A stretch of 64,000 nt of DNA from assembly GCF_001676875.1 (NCBI RefSeq), contig NZ_JYKA01000020.1, forward strand, positions 1 through 64,000, written 5' to 3'. This DNA is from Chromobacterium subtsugae. Lineage in GTDB: Bacteria; Pseudomonadota; Gammaproteobacteria; Burkholderiales; Chromobacteriaceae. The position numbers were made by a program, and so were the translations under genes. Below are positions 47,601 through 56,230 of this stretch, one piece after another. Under the pieces are notes generated by a model. That model saw nothing but the letters and a program-made list of their open reading frames with translations. It did no database searches and was not told the origin of the DNA. How positions within the stretch are numbered: position 1 is the first letter of the stretch; the number at the start of each line of letters is the position of its first letter.

Positions 47601-50195
47601 AGCATGGCGCGGCGCCAGGGCGACCTGCGGCTGGGACGGGATCTGGTGCCGCATCTGGTGGAAAACCACGCCCAGGACACGCCGGAGCAGATCGCGCTGA
47701 TCTGCAACGAGCGCAGCTACAGCTACGAACAGTTGAACCGCGCCGCCAACCGGCTGGCCAATCACCTGCTGGAGCAGTTTCCGCAGTTGGGCGCGGACAG
47801 CCTGGTGGGCGTGCGCATCCCGCGCGGGGACAAGCTGGTCATCGCCATCCTGGCCTTGTGGAAGGCCGGCGCCGCCTATATCCCGCTCGACCCCGTCCTG
47901 CCGGCGCAGCGGGTGCGGGACATGCTGGAAACCGCCGGCGCGGCGTTCGTGATCGCCGACAGCGTCGAGGCGGCTGCCGACAACGCCGCCGCGCTGGGTA
48001 TGCGCGCGGTGTCTTACGACGCCGTCGAACAGTTGCCGGGACTGGACGAGCGCAATCCGGATGTGCACATCTCCGGCAACGACCTGAGCTACGTGCTGTA
48101 CACCTCGGGCTCCACCGGCAAGCCCAAGGGGGCGATGGTCGAGCATATCGGCATGCTCAACAACATCGTCAACAAGGCGATCGACTGCAAGGTGACCGAA
48201 TCCAGCCGGGTGGCGCAGAACGCGTCGATGAGTTTCGACGTGTCGGTCTGGCAGATGTTCATCGCGCTGGCGCGCGGCGGCGCCACCGTGGTGTACGACG
48301 ATCGCGCGGTCAACGATGTCGCCGGCCTGCTGGCGCGGCTCGCCGCCGACCGGGTCACCGTGCTGGAAGTGGTGCCGACCTATCTGTCGGTGCTGGTCGA
48401 GCATATCGAGGACAAGCACCCGGGTGGGCTGGCGCTGAGCGTCCAGTACCTTTTGGTGACCGGCGAGACGATAGAGGCGTCGCTGCTCAAGCGCTGGTTC
48501 AAGCTGTTCCCGCACACTCACGCGGTGAACGCCTATGGGCCGACCGAGGCGTCGGACGACATCACCCATCACCTGATGTCGGCGGGCGATGCGCTGGAGA
48601 ATCCGGTGCCGATCGGCCGCGCGCTGGCCAACTTCGACGTGTACATCGTCGACGACGAATTGCGGCCGCTGCCGTACGGCGAGATGGGTGAAATCGTCGT
48701 CACCGGCGTCGGCGTCGGCCGCGGCTACGTCGGCATGGCCGGCGCCACCGCGCAGGCCTTCCTGGACAGCCCATTCCCGGACAAGTACCGCGGCCGGCTG
48801 TACAAAACCGGCGACCTGGGCGTGATGCGGCCGGACGGCGTGCTGCTTTATCACGGCCGCAAGGACAAGCAGGTCAAGATCCGCGGCATGCGCATCGAGC
48901 TGGAAGACGTGGAGCTGGCGCTGCAGGCCTTGCCGGCGGTGCGGCAGGCGGCGGTGCTGGAAATCCGCCCGGCGGGGCGCGAGGCTTTCCTGTGCGCCTT
49001 CGCGGTGGCGCGCGCCGACGGCGAGCGCGAAGCCATCGTCGCCGAACTGAAGGAAAAACTGCCGCCCTATATGGTGCCGTCGGTCTTCCGCTTTGAAAGC
49101 GAGCTGCCGCAGCTGCCCAGCGGCAAGATAGACCGCCGCGCGCTGCTGGCCGGTTACGAAGAGACGGCGCCGCGCGCCGCCTGCGTCGAGCCGACCAACG
49201 AGGTCGAGCGCCGGCTGGCGGATATCTGGCGCGAGGTGATCGGCAGCCAGGCCATAGGCATCAGCGACGACTTCTTCGATGTCGGCGGCGACTCCTTCAA
49301 GGCGATCCGCATCGCGGCCAAGTACGGCGCGCCGCTGGAGGTCACCCATCTTTACGACTACCCGACGATAGCGGCACTGGCCGAACATCTGGCCGGGCTG
49401 GACGGCGACGCGCAAAAGACGCTGACGCCGATCGCCGGCGATCCGGTGCAAGCCGAGGCGATGCTGCTGTGCATCGCCAATTCGGGCGGCGGACCGGTCA
49501 GCTTCATCGAGATGGGCCGGGCATTCTCCGCCGCTGGCGTGCCGTTGGCGGCATGCGCGGTGAACCTGCCGCGCAACGAGGTGGACGACGATGCCGCGAT
49601 GGTGGCGGAGGTGGAGCGGCTGGCGGCGGAGGTCTGCGACGAATTGGGCCGGATGTCGTCTTTGCCGCTGATGGTGTTCGCGCAGTGCAACGGTTCGGCG
49701 CTGGCGCTCGGCGTCGTGCGCGAATGGAAGCGGCGCGGCGCCGACCTGCGCGCGCTGTGCATAGGCGGGGCCTTGCTGCGCACCGAGCCGACGCCGAAGG
49801 ATGTGCGCAGCGACGAGCAGATCGTGGCCTTTCTCGGCTCCATCGGCTCCACGCTGCCGGCCGAGGCCGACGAGCGGGCGTTCTTCCTGCACGACTTCAG
49901 CTACGACTGCCACATGGCGGACAGCTACTACAACCACTTGGTGCGGGAGCGGGCCGCTGAGGCCGGCGAGCGCATCGGCGCGCCGGTGTTCTGCCTGGTG
50001 GGCACCGAGGACCCCATCGTGTCCGGCTACGCCGAGCGTTATCGCGACTGGGGCCTGCTCTCCGACGAGGTGAGCCTGATCGAGTATCCGGGCATCGGCC
50101 ATTACCTGCTGCGCGATTGCCCGGCCGAACTGGCCGCCTCGCTGGCCGACATCTGGCGCCGCGTCGGCGGCAAGGAGGCGAGAAATGGCCGCTGA
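44598..50195 (+). CDS. Nonribosomal peptide synthetase, T-(E, inactive)-C-A-T-TE, monobactam type
   Basis: The 1865-residue synthetase is the core of the cluster. Domains in order are: carrier T1 (Ser108 in GGDSI); an epimerase-like domain (about 150-530) whose catalytic motifs have decayed; a condensation domain with intact HHSIIDG (His692, His693, Asp697); an adenylation domain (TSGSTGKPKG near 1169, NAYGPTEASD, YKTGDLG); carrier T2 (Ser1566 in GGDSF); and a thioesterase with Cys1697 in AQCNGSA. A single A domain fits loading of Dap. The GTG start overlaps the preceding TGA; an ATG at 44634 with GAAGAG upstream is the alternative. Numbering is from the GTG. Confidence 0.9.
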   Translation: MSAADDIFRRAAMNSRIEMREPMLAREEAPPADAAWTPLRAGADGVPRACDMTADDWLLAYDVDAQLADGGAPAAAGLESALREIWQSVLGVEGLSATDNFFAAGGDSIASVQLAAQARAKGIALSAQDLLRHQTIAALAASASQASPERQPSQGRLALRPAQLAALDGGAVSRRLLQVPEEMDERFLQAWLRALHAGHDALRLRFARQGGEWRAEFRADADALAREARDGRAASSMPPQPQADAGPVLMAALEKGRDGARLWLSARQAAVDAASWRTILADLRAAFDEWRRRGAISARGAAGFGRYQEWCEKREGEPRQAAWLAAGGEWVLAPVAELDAARSAAMLESGLRKHRARPEELLLAAALLAACRWSGERALTLRLAQDGRAADAELAATVGQFDVERGLTLALAAGELAPGAAILAAKEGCRAQTQELGDAGRTARLAFRYDGDFDAPAAARAGIARLALPNDDDDAGGPPLRLRGERRDGCLRLTLSCRAAAVPAQGLDVLAARLDEALRELAEHCADPAQAASLSPSDFPGLGLTAAELAGWRQRFPALEQLSPATGMQIGMVFHSQLPGHADAYTNQAYLTLEGELDAGWFREAWRIVIERHPALRAGFVGFEREQPLQLAVAAPALDWREEDLRGQAPDAFERWRQADRQTPFDFGRPPLMRFLLARVGEQSHRFCWTHHHSIIDGWSVTLVWDEVFEAYRALRAGQEPALPPAPSFAEAAFWRHGQPREEGLRYWRETLAGIGPRAALRIEQPGLPPLGGEASKSRRRLSEQATRRLTEMARAGQTTLAATMQAAWALLLAHYSGQSDVVFGVTSAGRTIDLPGVERIVGPLINTVPARFALDPGARLGDWLRTVRDMHLLRDRHASIDLIDIQRQSGLRADQPLFDSVVIVDNYPAADYGAATALRVSERGYAGETHYGLTLSVMPGARLAFDIEFDSSRFHKKDIDAMADKLESVLTRMPQNLAEPLSAAVGAAARAEAASDAAGLSMARRQGDLRLGRDLVPHLVENHAQDTPEQIALICNERSYSYEQLNRAANRLANHLLEQFPQLGADSLVGVRIPRGDKLVIAILALWKAGAAYIPLDPVLPAQRVRDMLETAGAAFVIADSVEAAADNAAALGMRAVSYDAVEQLPGLDERNPDVHISGNDLSYVLYTSGSTGKPKGAMVEHIGMLNNIVNKAIDCKVTESSRVAQNASMSFDVSVWQMFIALARGGATVVYDDRAVNDVAGLLARLAADRVTVLEVVPTYLSVLVEHIEDKHPGGLALSVQYLLVTGETIEASLLKRWFKLFPHTHAVNAYGPTEASDDITHHLMSAGDALENPVPIGRALANFDVYIVDDELRPLPYGEMGEIVVTGVGVGRGYVGMAGATAQAFLDSPFPDKYRGRLYKTGDLGVMRPDGVLLYHGRKDKQVKIRGMRIELEDVELALQALPAVRQAAVLEIRPAGREAFLCAFAVARADGEREAIVAELKEKLPPYMVPSVFRFESELPQLPSGKIDRRALLAGYEETAPRAACVEPTNEVERRLADIWREVIGSQAIGISDDFFDVGGDSFKAIRIAAKYGAPLEVTHLYDYPTIAALAEHLAGLDGDAQKTLTPIAGDPVQAEAMLLCIANSGGGPVSFIEMGRAFSAAGVPLAACAVNLPRNEVDDDAAMVAEVERLAAEVCDELGRMSSLPLMVFAQCNGSALALGVVREWKRRGADLRALCIGGALLRTEPTPKDVRSDEQIVAFLGSIGSTLPAEADERAFFLHDFSYDCHMADSYYNHLVRERAAEAGERIGAPVFCLVGTEDPIVSGYAERYRDWGLLSDEVSLIEYPGIGHYLLRDCPAELAASLADIWRRVGGKEARNGR

Positions 50196-50967
50196 GCTGC
50201 CGAAACTGGCATTCGTGCATATTCCCCGCACCGCCGGCACCGCGTTCGGCCATGCTCTGGACCAGCTGTACCAGGGCCGCCGGACGGCGAAGTTCTACGC
50301 CGACGAGGAGGTCAAGGTGGCCAATGGCAAGATCGAGGCCTTCTGCCGGCTGGATGGCGCGGACAAGCAGGGCTTCGATCTGCTGCGCGGCCATTTCGTC
50401 CACGGCTTCGACCCGGCGCTGCGCGGCTTCGACTACGTCGCGCTGCTGCGCGAGCCGGTGCGGCGGCTGATTTCCTATTACTTCTACGCGCTGAAGGACA
50501 AGCGCAACTACCTGCATTCCTATCTGCTGAAGCGGCGGCTGGGCCTGGAGCCCTTCCTGCTCAGCGACGCCAGCATAGACCTGGACAACTACCAGGTGCG
50601 GGCGATATCGGGCGCGCAATTCGCCTCGGTGCGCGAACCGGTGTCGCAGCAGCATTGCGACGAAGCCAAGCGCAAGCTGGCCGAGGAGTTCGCCGCCTTC
50701 GGCTTGACCGAGCGCTTCGACGAGTCGATGGCGCGCTTCGCGCGCAAGTTCGGCTGGAACTTGCCGGCGCCCGGCAAGATGAACGCCGGCAGCTACGGCC
50801 CCGAACTGGAGCTGTCGGCCGCCTGCAGGGAGCGGGTGCTGGAGAAGAATCGTTTCGACGTCGAGTTGTACCAGTTCGCCTGCCGCCTGTTCGAGGCCGG
50901 CGGCGCGGCGGCGGAACAGGCCGGGATACCCATTGCACAGGAGAGGACAGAAGATGGCTACGCTTGA
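50185..50967 (+). CDS. PAPS-dependent sulfotransferase, probable N-sulfonation enzyme
   Basis: The 260-residue product has a 5'-phosphosulfate loop HIPRTAGTAFG near the N terminus, where HIPKTAGT is more usual. The 3'-phosphate segment is LREPVRRLISYYF. It resembles the sulfotransferase that follows the NRPS in the sulfazecin cluster (SulN, from memory), where N-sulfonation of the carrier-bound Dap precedes ring closure. The ATG overlaps the NRPS end by 11 bases, with AAGGAGG upstream, so synthesis is coupled. The protein is probably cytoplasmic. Confidence 0.82.
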   Translation: MAAELPKLAFVHIPRTAGTAFGHALDQLYQGRRTAKFYADEEVKVANGKIEAFCRLDGADKQGFDLLRGHFVHGFDPALRGFDYVALLREPVRRLISYYFYALKDKRNYLHSYLLKRRLGLEPFLLSDASIDLDNYQVRAISGAQFASVREPVSQQHCDEAKRKLAEEFAAFGLTERFDESMARFARKFGWNLPAPGKMNAGSYGPELELSAACRERVLEKNRFDVELYQFACRLFEAGGAAAEQAGIPIAQERTEDGYA

Positions 50968-51823
50968 AATTCGCCCGCTCAGCGGCACCATAGGCGCGGA
51001 AGTGCGCGGCTGCGACGTCAGCCTGACGCCGTCGCCGGAGTTGGCCGGCGAAATCCGCCGCGCGCTGCTGCAATACAAGGTGCTGCTGTTCCGCGGCCAG
51101 CCGGCCTTGTCGATGGCGCGGCAGATCGCCTTCGCCCAGGCTTTCGGCGAGATCGAGACCGAGTTCCCGTCGTTCGCGCCCAAACTGGCCGAGAACCCGG
51201 AAATCACGCTGTTCGACAGCCGCAACGGCAGCGGCCGCGCCGAAATGTGGCATACCGACCTGACGGTGTCGGAGACGCCGACCGCTTTCGGCGTGCTGTG
51301 CGTGAAGGAGCGTCCGGCGCGCGGCGGCGACACGATGTGGGCGGATTCCGAGGCCGCCTACGCCTCGCTGTCGCCCGGCATGCGCGCCTTTCTGGAAGGC
51401 CAGCGCGCGGTGCACGACATGTACTCGCCGGAGTACGCCGCGCGGCCGGGCGGCAACAAGCGCACCGATCTCGACATGTCGCGGATTTCCCGCGCCGAGC
51501 ATCCGCTGGTGCGGGTCCATCCGGAAACCGGCCGCAAATGCCTGTTCGTCAATCCCTTCTTCACGTCCCACATCGTCGGCTTCAGTTCGGAAGAGAGCGC
51601 CAACATCCTCAACTTCCTGTACGCCCGGATGGAGCGGCCGGAGTTCATCGTCCGCTGGCATTGGTCGGAAGGCGATGTCGCGATGTGGGACAACCGCTGC
51701 ACCACCCACGTGGCGGTCAACGACTACGGCGACGCGCATCGGCTGGCGCAGCGGGTGTGCGTGAAGGGCGACGCGCCGTTCGGCGTGGGCGAAGCCCGGC
51801 GCGCCGCGCTGGAAACGGCCTGA
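50954..51823 (+). CDS. TauD-like Fe(II)/2-oxoglutarate dioxygenase
   Basis: The 289-residue product has the TauD fold with His100-Thr-Asp102 in MWHTDLTVSE and an NRCTTHVAVNDYGDAHRLAQ region. It would hydroxylate the azetidinone precursor at C3 before methoxylation. Aligning its DYG...KGDAPF segment with E. coli TauD (from memory) puts Gln266 where the third iron-ligand histidine is expected; His262 lies nearby. The ATG at 50954 is preferred over an earlier one at 50933. It overlaps the sulfotransferase gene by 14 bases. Confidence 0.85.
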   Translation: MATLEIRPLSGTIGAEVRGCDVSLTPSPELAGEIRRALLQYKVLLFRGQPALSMARQIAFAQAFGEIETEFPSFAPKLAENPEITLFDSRNGSGRAEMWHTDLTVSETPTAFGVLCVKERPARGGDTMWADSEAAYASLSPGMRAFLEGQRAVHDMYSPEYAARPGGNKRTDLDMSRISRAEHPLVRVHPETGRKCLFVNPFFTSHIVGFSSEESANILNFLYARMERPEFIVRWHWSEGDVAMWDNRCTTHVAVNDYGDAHRLAQRVCVKGDAPFGVGEARRAALETA

Positions 51824-51908
51824 CGGCCGGCGGCGCAGCCGCGGATAAAGAGCGGCCGGGCATCGCGCCGGCCGCGTGGTTTTCACTCACTTCAATATGG
51901 GTAGCAAG

Positions 51909-52763
51909 ATGTCGAACCAAGCAGGCGTGGCAGTCGTTGACTTCAATGGATCGATATTCCTCGAATCCAGCAATGTGCGGGCGCAGGCCAATCGGTTGAA
52001 TTGGCGCTCCGAGGTGTTGATGGGCCGCAACCCCGATTGTTTCAAGGGCAAGCGCGTGCTCGACCTGGCCAGCCATGACGGCCGCTTCATGCACGCGGCG
52101 CTCAAGCACGGCGCCAGCAAGGTGATAGGGGTGGAGGCGCGCGAAGAGCACGTGATCCACGCGCGCCACAATCTGAGCCGCGCCGGACACGCGCCGGACA
52201 GCTACCAGGTGCTGTGCGGCGACCTGGTCGAGCACCTGAAGCAGATCGAGACCGGTTCGGTGGACACCGTGCTGTGCTTCGGCGTGTTCAGCCACCTGAT
52301 CGAGCAGGTGGAGATCATTCGCGAGATCCGCCGCATCGCGCCGGGCGCCTTCATTCTGGACACCTGGGTGGCGAAGGAGCAGTGGAACCTGCGCGAGCGG
52401 CTGCGCAACCACAAGGTCAACCTGTGGGTGCGCGACACCCAGCAGGGCGGCGACCGCGGCCTGTCCTTGCTGGCGCGCTTCAAGCGGCTGATGGCCAGCG
52501 TGTTGCCGGGGCCGGGCAGCAAGGTGGGCAGCATGGTGCTGCTGTACGAGGACCCGCAGGCGCCGGGCGCGACGGTGCGCCCCAGCGGGCTGATGGCCTG
52601 GGCCAACCGCTCGGCGCTGGAAATGCTGTTCGAGCACTTTGGCCTGGAGCATGCGCGGGTGGACTGGATGGCGCAGCGGGTCAGCGACTGGACCGACCTG
52701 GAAGACTACCGCAACGGCTCGCGCGAGAGCTGGGTGGTGCGGCCGGGACGCCGCGCGTCCTGA
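51909..52763 (+). CDS. SAM-dependent methyltransferase, probable O-methylase
   Basis: The 284-residue product has a class I methyltransferase motif I (VLDLASHDGRF) followed by VIGVEAREEHV and TVLCFGVFSHL. By position after the dioxygenase it is expected to O-methylate the 3-hydroxy group to give a methoxy monobactam. ATG codons at 51897 and 51909 are both possible; neither has a strong binding site. It lies 85 bases after the dioxygenase, with lower-confidence coupling. Confidence 0.8.
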   Translation: MSNQAGVAVVDFNGSIFLESSNVRAQANRLNWRSEVLMGRNPDCFKGKRVLDLASHDGRFMHAALKHGASKVIGVEAREEHVIHARHNLSRAGHAPDSYQVLCGDLVEHLKQIETGSVDTVLCFGVFSHLIEQVEIIREIRRIAPGAFILDTWVAKEQWNLRERLRNHKVNLWVRDTQQGGDRGLSLLARFKRLMASVLPGPGSKVGSMVLLYEDPQAPGATVRPSGLMAWANRSALEMLFEHFGLEHARVDWMAQRVSDWTDLEDYRNGSRESWVVRPGRRAS

Positions 52764-52809
52764 AGCGTTTGCCGCGCCCGCCGGGCGCGGCGCTTGAAAG
52801 AGCGATGGC

Positions 52810-53808
52810 ATGAGAAAGATATACCTGCGCCGCGTGAGCGGCGTGACGCATGGCGAGAGCACCAGGATGGTGCGGCCGGACGATTTCGCCAGCGATATCG
52901 TCGCCGCGGTGGATGCGGCGGCGCAGATAGAGGACTTCGGCCGCTACCTGCCGCTATGCGTGGACTGGCGCGCCGAGCGCCTGCGCTACAGCCGCTGGGA
53001 GGACGCGTCGCCGCTGTCGGACGCGCCGTTCCTGTACCAGCGGCAGCGACGGCAGGCGGCCATGCTGGCCGACATCCCGTTCGAGCGGCTGCCTGAACTG
53101 GGACAGGCCGAAGGCATGACGCCGACCTTCATCTTCTCGATCGGCCGCTGCGGCTCCACGCTGCTGTCCAGGATGCTGGCCGCGGTCGGCGAGCAGGCGG
53201 TGTCGGAGCCGGACGCGCTGACCAATATCGCCCTGGTCGACAACGCCGAACAGGGCCGGCAGGCGGCCGAGGCGGGCGAGCTCATCGTGCGCAGCTGCGT
53301 CGAGGCGTTGCGCCGCGCCTGCGGCCCGTCGCCGGTGATCAAGCTGAGGGCGGTGTGCAATCTGGCGGCGGCGGCGTTTGTCCGCGCGCTGCCCAACGCC
53401 CGCTATGTGTTCATGTTCCGCGGGCGGGAGGACTGGGTGCGTTCCTATTCGCGCGCGTTCGGCGACAGCGCGGCCGAGCTGGAGGCCCTGCTGCGGCAGT
53501 CGGCGCAGGCGTTTCAGCACCTGCGCGCGGCCGGGGCCGAGCCGGAGCTGGTGTGGTACGAGGACCTGCTGGCCGACCCGGCCGCCGCGCTGCGGCGCAT
53601 CTTGCCGCACCGCGCCGACCTGGCGGCGTTCGAGGCGCCATTGGCGGAGGCCTTGCGCGCCGACGCGCAGCAAGGCTCCATCCTGGCGCGCTCGACGCTG
53701 GCGGCGCGCCCGGTGGCGGATGGCATCGTCGAGGAGTTCGAGGATTTGTGGCGGCAGTCGCGGCCGGAGGGCTTGTTGCGGGAGGCGGGGCTCGCGCGCC
53801 TGCTGTGA
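52810..53808 (+). CDS. Second sulfotransferase-family protein
   Basis: The 332-residue product has a 5'-phosphosulfate loop in FSIGRCGSTLLSRML and a 3'-phosphate-type segment in FMFRGREDWVRSYSRAF, with WYEDLLADPAAALRRIL near the C terminus. It is unrelated in sequence detail to the first sulfotransferase. Its role is unclear: a second sulfonation, a different acceptor, or a recruited neighbour. It ends the rightward arm just before a bidirectional terminator. Confidence 0.75.
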   Translation: MRKIYLRRVSGVTHGESTRMVRPDDFASDIVAAVDAAAQIEDFGRYLPLCVDWRAERLRYSRWEDASPLSDAPFLYQRQRRQAAMLADIPFERLPELGQAEGMTPTFIFSIGRCGSTLLSRMLAAVGEQAVSEPDALTNIALVDNAEQGRQAAEAGELIVRSCVEALRRACGPSPVIKLRAVCNLAAAAFVRALPNARYVFMFRGREDWVRSYSRAFGDSAAELEALLRQSAQAFQHLRAAGAEPELVWYEDLLADPAAALRRILPHRADLAAFEAPLAEALRADAQQGSILARSTLAARPVADGIVEEFEDLWRQSRPEGLLREAGLARLL

Positions 53809-53844
53809 GGGCGGGCCGGCTTGGAAGCTGGCCGGCGGAAAAGC

Positions 53845-53873
53845 AAAAAGCCAGCTCGGAGAGCTGGCTTTTT
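53845..53873. terminator. Bidirectional terminator after the antibiotic cluster
   Basis: AAAAAGCCAGCTC (53845-53857) pairs with GAGCTGGCTTTTT (53861-53873) around GGA. It serves the rightward operon and the leftward tRNA transcript. The stem matches the one after rplQ at 13974-14006. Confidence 0.9.
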
Positions 53874-53881
53874 GACTGCGC

Positions 53882-53958
<77 letters not shown>

Positions 53959-53993
53959 GCGAGAAACCGCTTGCGCGTTTTCTCATCAAACTG

Positions 53994-54070
<77 letters not shown>

Positions 54071-54157
54071 ACATTTCGATGCCTTCGCACCGAGACGCGA
54101 ACTATACTTAGGCCCCCTCGGGCTGTCAAGCGCCTTTTGCGAGATTGTGGCGAAGCC

Positions 54158-55315
54158 TCACAGCGTGTAGCAGCGGTCGCCGCGGGCGAAGCCCTGCCAG
54201 TCTATGTCCACGCCCTTGCCGAAGCCTATCGCCTTGAAGGTTTCGCCCATTTCCTGCGGCGACAGCAGCCGCTGCACGGCCTTGGCCACCGGCAGGTAGG
54301 CCTTGACGTCGTTGGGATCCAGCCGCTGCAGCGCCTCGACGATGCCGCAGTTAAGCAGGAACTGCGCCTGGCTGGCGTAGCCTATCAGGTCCAGCCCGGC
54401 GTCGAGGCCGCTTTGCGCGACCGCGCTGAAGTCGACGTGGCAGGTCAGGTCCATCAGGCCGGGCAGGTAGAACGGGTCCTGCACCGTGTGGTGGCGGTAG
54501 TGGCCCAGCAGCGTGCCCATGCTGCGCTCCGGGTGATAGTACTCGGACGCGGCGTGGCCGTAGTCGATCAGCAGGATGGCGCCGCGGCTCAGCGCGCCGG
54601 CCACGGTGGCGACGAAGGCGCGGTTGGCCAGGCTGATTTCGGTTTCGTAGCGCGGAATGTCCGGCACCAGTTGCGCGGCCAGCTCGGCCAGCCGGGCGTC
54701 GGCGAAGTCGCGGTCCTCGTAGGCCAGCGCGCCGTCGCGGACGGTGACGCCGCGCTGGCGCAGCCGGCGGCTTTCATCGCGGAACACCATTTCGCAGGGC
54801 ATCGCGTCCAGCAGCTCATTGCCGATGACGACGCCGTCGATCGCGTCCGGCAGGCGGCTGGCCCATTCGACGCGGTCGGCCAGGTGAGGCAGCGCGGCGC
54901 GGATGTTTTGCCGTTGCCGCTCGATCAGGTCCGGCGACAGGTCTAGGATCACGTATTTTTGCGGCAGGCAGCCCAGCGCCTCCAGCTCGGCGAGCACGTC
55001 TATCGCCAGCTTGCCGGTGCCAGCGCCGAATTCGTAGATCGCGCCGGCGGTCTGCGGCAGCAGCTCGGCCAGCTGGCGCGCCAGCGCCTGGCCGAACAGC
55101 GGCGTCAGCTCCGGCGCGGTGATGAAGTCGCCGGCCTCGCCCAGCTTGCTGCTGCCGGCGGCGTAATAGCCCATTCCCGACGCGTACAGCGCCAGTTCCA
55201 TATAATGCGAAAAAGGTATCCAGCCGCCGGCGTCGGCGATGGCCTGGCTGATGCGGCCGCTCAGGGCCTGGCTGATGGCCAGCGCCTCGGGGCTGGCGGC
55301 GGGTAGGGTGCTCAT
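54158..55315 (-). CDS. MidA/NDUFAF7-family SAM-dependent methyltransferase
   Basis: The 385-residue product belongs to the DUF185 family of protein arginine methyltransferase-like enzymes (human NDUFAF7). It has GDFITAPELTPLFGQ and the SAM motif IYEFGAGTGKLAIDVL. It also has VIGNELLDAMPCEM, all typical. In bacteria the substrate is unknown. It is transcribed towards the tRNA genes. It shares a divergent promoter region with the pteridine reductase-like gene. Confidence 0.88.
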   Translation of the reverse strand: MSTLPAASPEALAISQALSGRISQAIADAGGWIPFSHYMELALYASGMGYYAAGSSKLGEAGDFITAPELTPLFGQALARQLAELLPQTAGAIYEFGAGTGKLAIDVLAELEALGCLPQKYVILDLSPDLIERQRQNIRAALPHLADRVEWASRLPDAIDGVVIGNELLDAMPCEMVFRDESRRLRQRGVTVRDGALAYEDRDFADARLAELAAQLVPDIPRYETEISLANRAFVATVAGALSRGAILLIDYGHAASEYYHPERSMGTLLGHYRHHTVQDPFYLPGLMDLTCHVDFSAVAQSGLDAGLDLIGYASQAQFLLNCGIVEALQRLDPNDVKAYLPVAKAVQRLLSPQEMGETFKAIGFGKGVDIDWQGFARGDRCYTL

Positions 55316-55396
55316 GGTGGTCGTCCTGCTACAATGTGGCGCGATTGTGGTGCAAAGCGCCGCGCCCGTGAAGAGGCAATTCTAAACGAGGAAACA

Positions 55397-56155
55397 ATGC
55401 TGACAGAGCGACAACAAGATGAGCGCGTGATTCTGGTCACCGGCGCCGCGCGCCGGGTGGGGGCGGGCATTGTCAGGCTGCTGCATGCGCGCGGCTTGAG
55501 GCTGGTATTGCACTACCGCGGCTCGCAGGCCGATGCCGAGGCGCTGGCGGCGGAATTGAACGCGGCGCGGCCTGGCAGCGCCAAGCTGGTCCGGGCCGAT
55601 CTGCTGGACACCGCGGCGCTGCCGGAGTTGGCGGCGCGCGCGCTGGCGGCGTTCGGCCGCATCGACGGCCTGGTCAACAACGCCTCCAGCTTTTCCCCGA
55701 CCGAGGTCGGGCGGATAGACGAGGCCGCCTGGCACGACTTGATGGGCAGCAATTTGAAGGCGCCGCTGTTTCTCAGCCAGGCGTTGGCGCCGGAGCTGGC
55801 GCGCCGCGGCGGCGCCATCGTCGGCATCGCCGACATCCATGCGGAGCGGCCGATGGCGCGCCACGTGGTGTACAACCTGGCCAAGGCCGGCCACGCCCAG
55901 TTGATCCGCAGCCTGGCGATAGAGCTGGCGCCGGCGGTGCGCGTCAACGGCGTGGCGCCGGGCGTCAACCTGTGGCCGGAAGACGAGACGTCGTTCAGCG
56001 CCGAGGCCCGCGCCAGGATAGAGGAAACCATCCCTTTGCGGCGCGCCGGCGTGCCGGAAGACATCGCCCGGGCGGTGGCTTTCTTGCTGCTGGACGCGAC
56101 GTATGTCACCGGGCAGATCCTGGCGGTGGACGGCGGCCGCGGCATCGTGTTGTGA
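55397..56155 (+). CDS. Pteridine reductase-like short-chain dehydrogenase
   Basis: The 252-residue product is an SDR with TGAARRVG (NADPH site, with the Arg-rich variant of PTR1/FolM) and NNASSF. The YxxxK catalytic pair is in YNLAKAGH. The conserved D in GIADIHAERPM is a PTR1 feature. It may reduce dihydropteridines or folates. The ATG at 55397 (GAGGAAACA upstream) is preferred over an earlier open frame start. Confidence 0.87.
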   Translation: MLTERQQDERVILVTGAARRVGAGIVRLLHARGLRLVLHYRGSQADAEALAAELNAARPGSAKLVRADLLDTAALPELAARALAAFGRIDGLVNNASSFSPTEVGRIDEAAWHDLMGSNLKAPLFLSQALAPELARRGGAIVGIADIHAERPMARHVVYNLAKAGHAQLIRSLAIELAPAVRVNGVAPGVNLWPEDETSFSAEARARIEETIPLRRAGVPEDIARAVAFLLLDATYVTGQILAVDGGRGIVL

Positions 56156-56230
56156 CGGTTTTGCGCCGGCATGGCTTTTGCCGGCGGGAAACGGTAAAAT
56201 CGCCTGTTTTTCAATTTCTTAGCCGTACCC

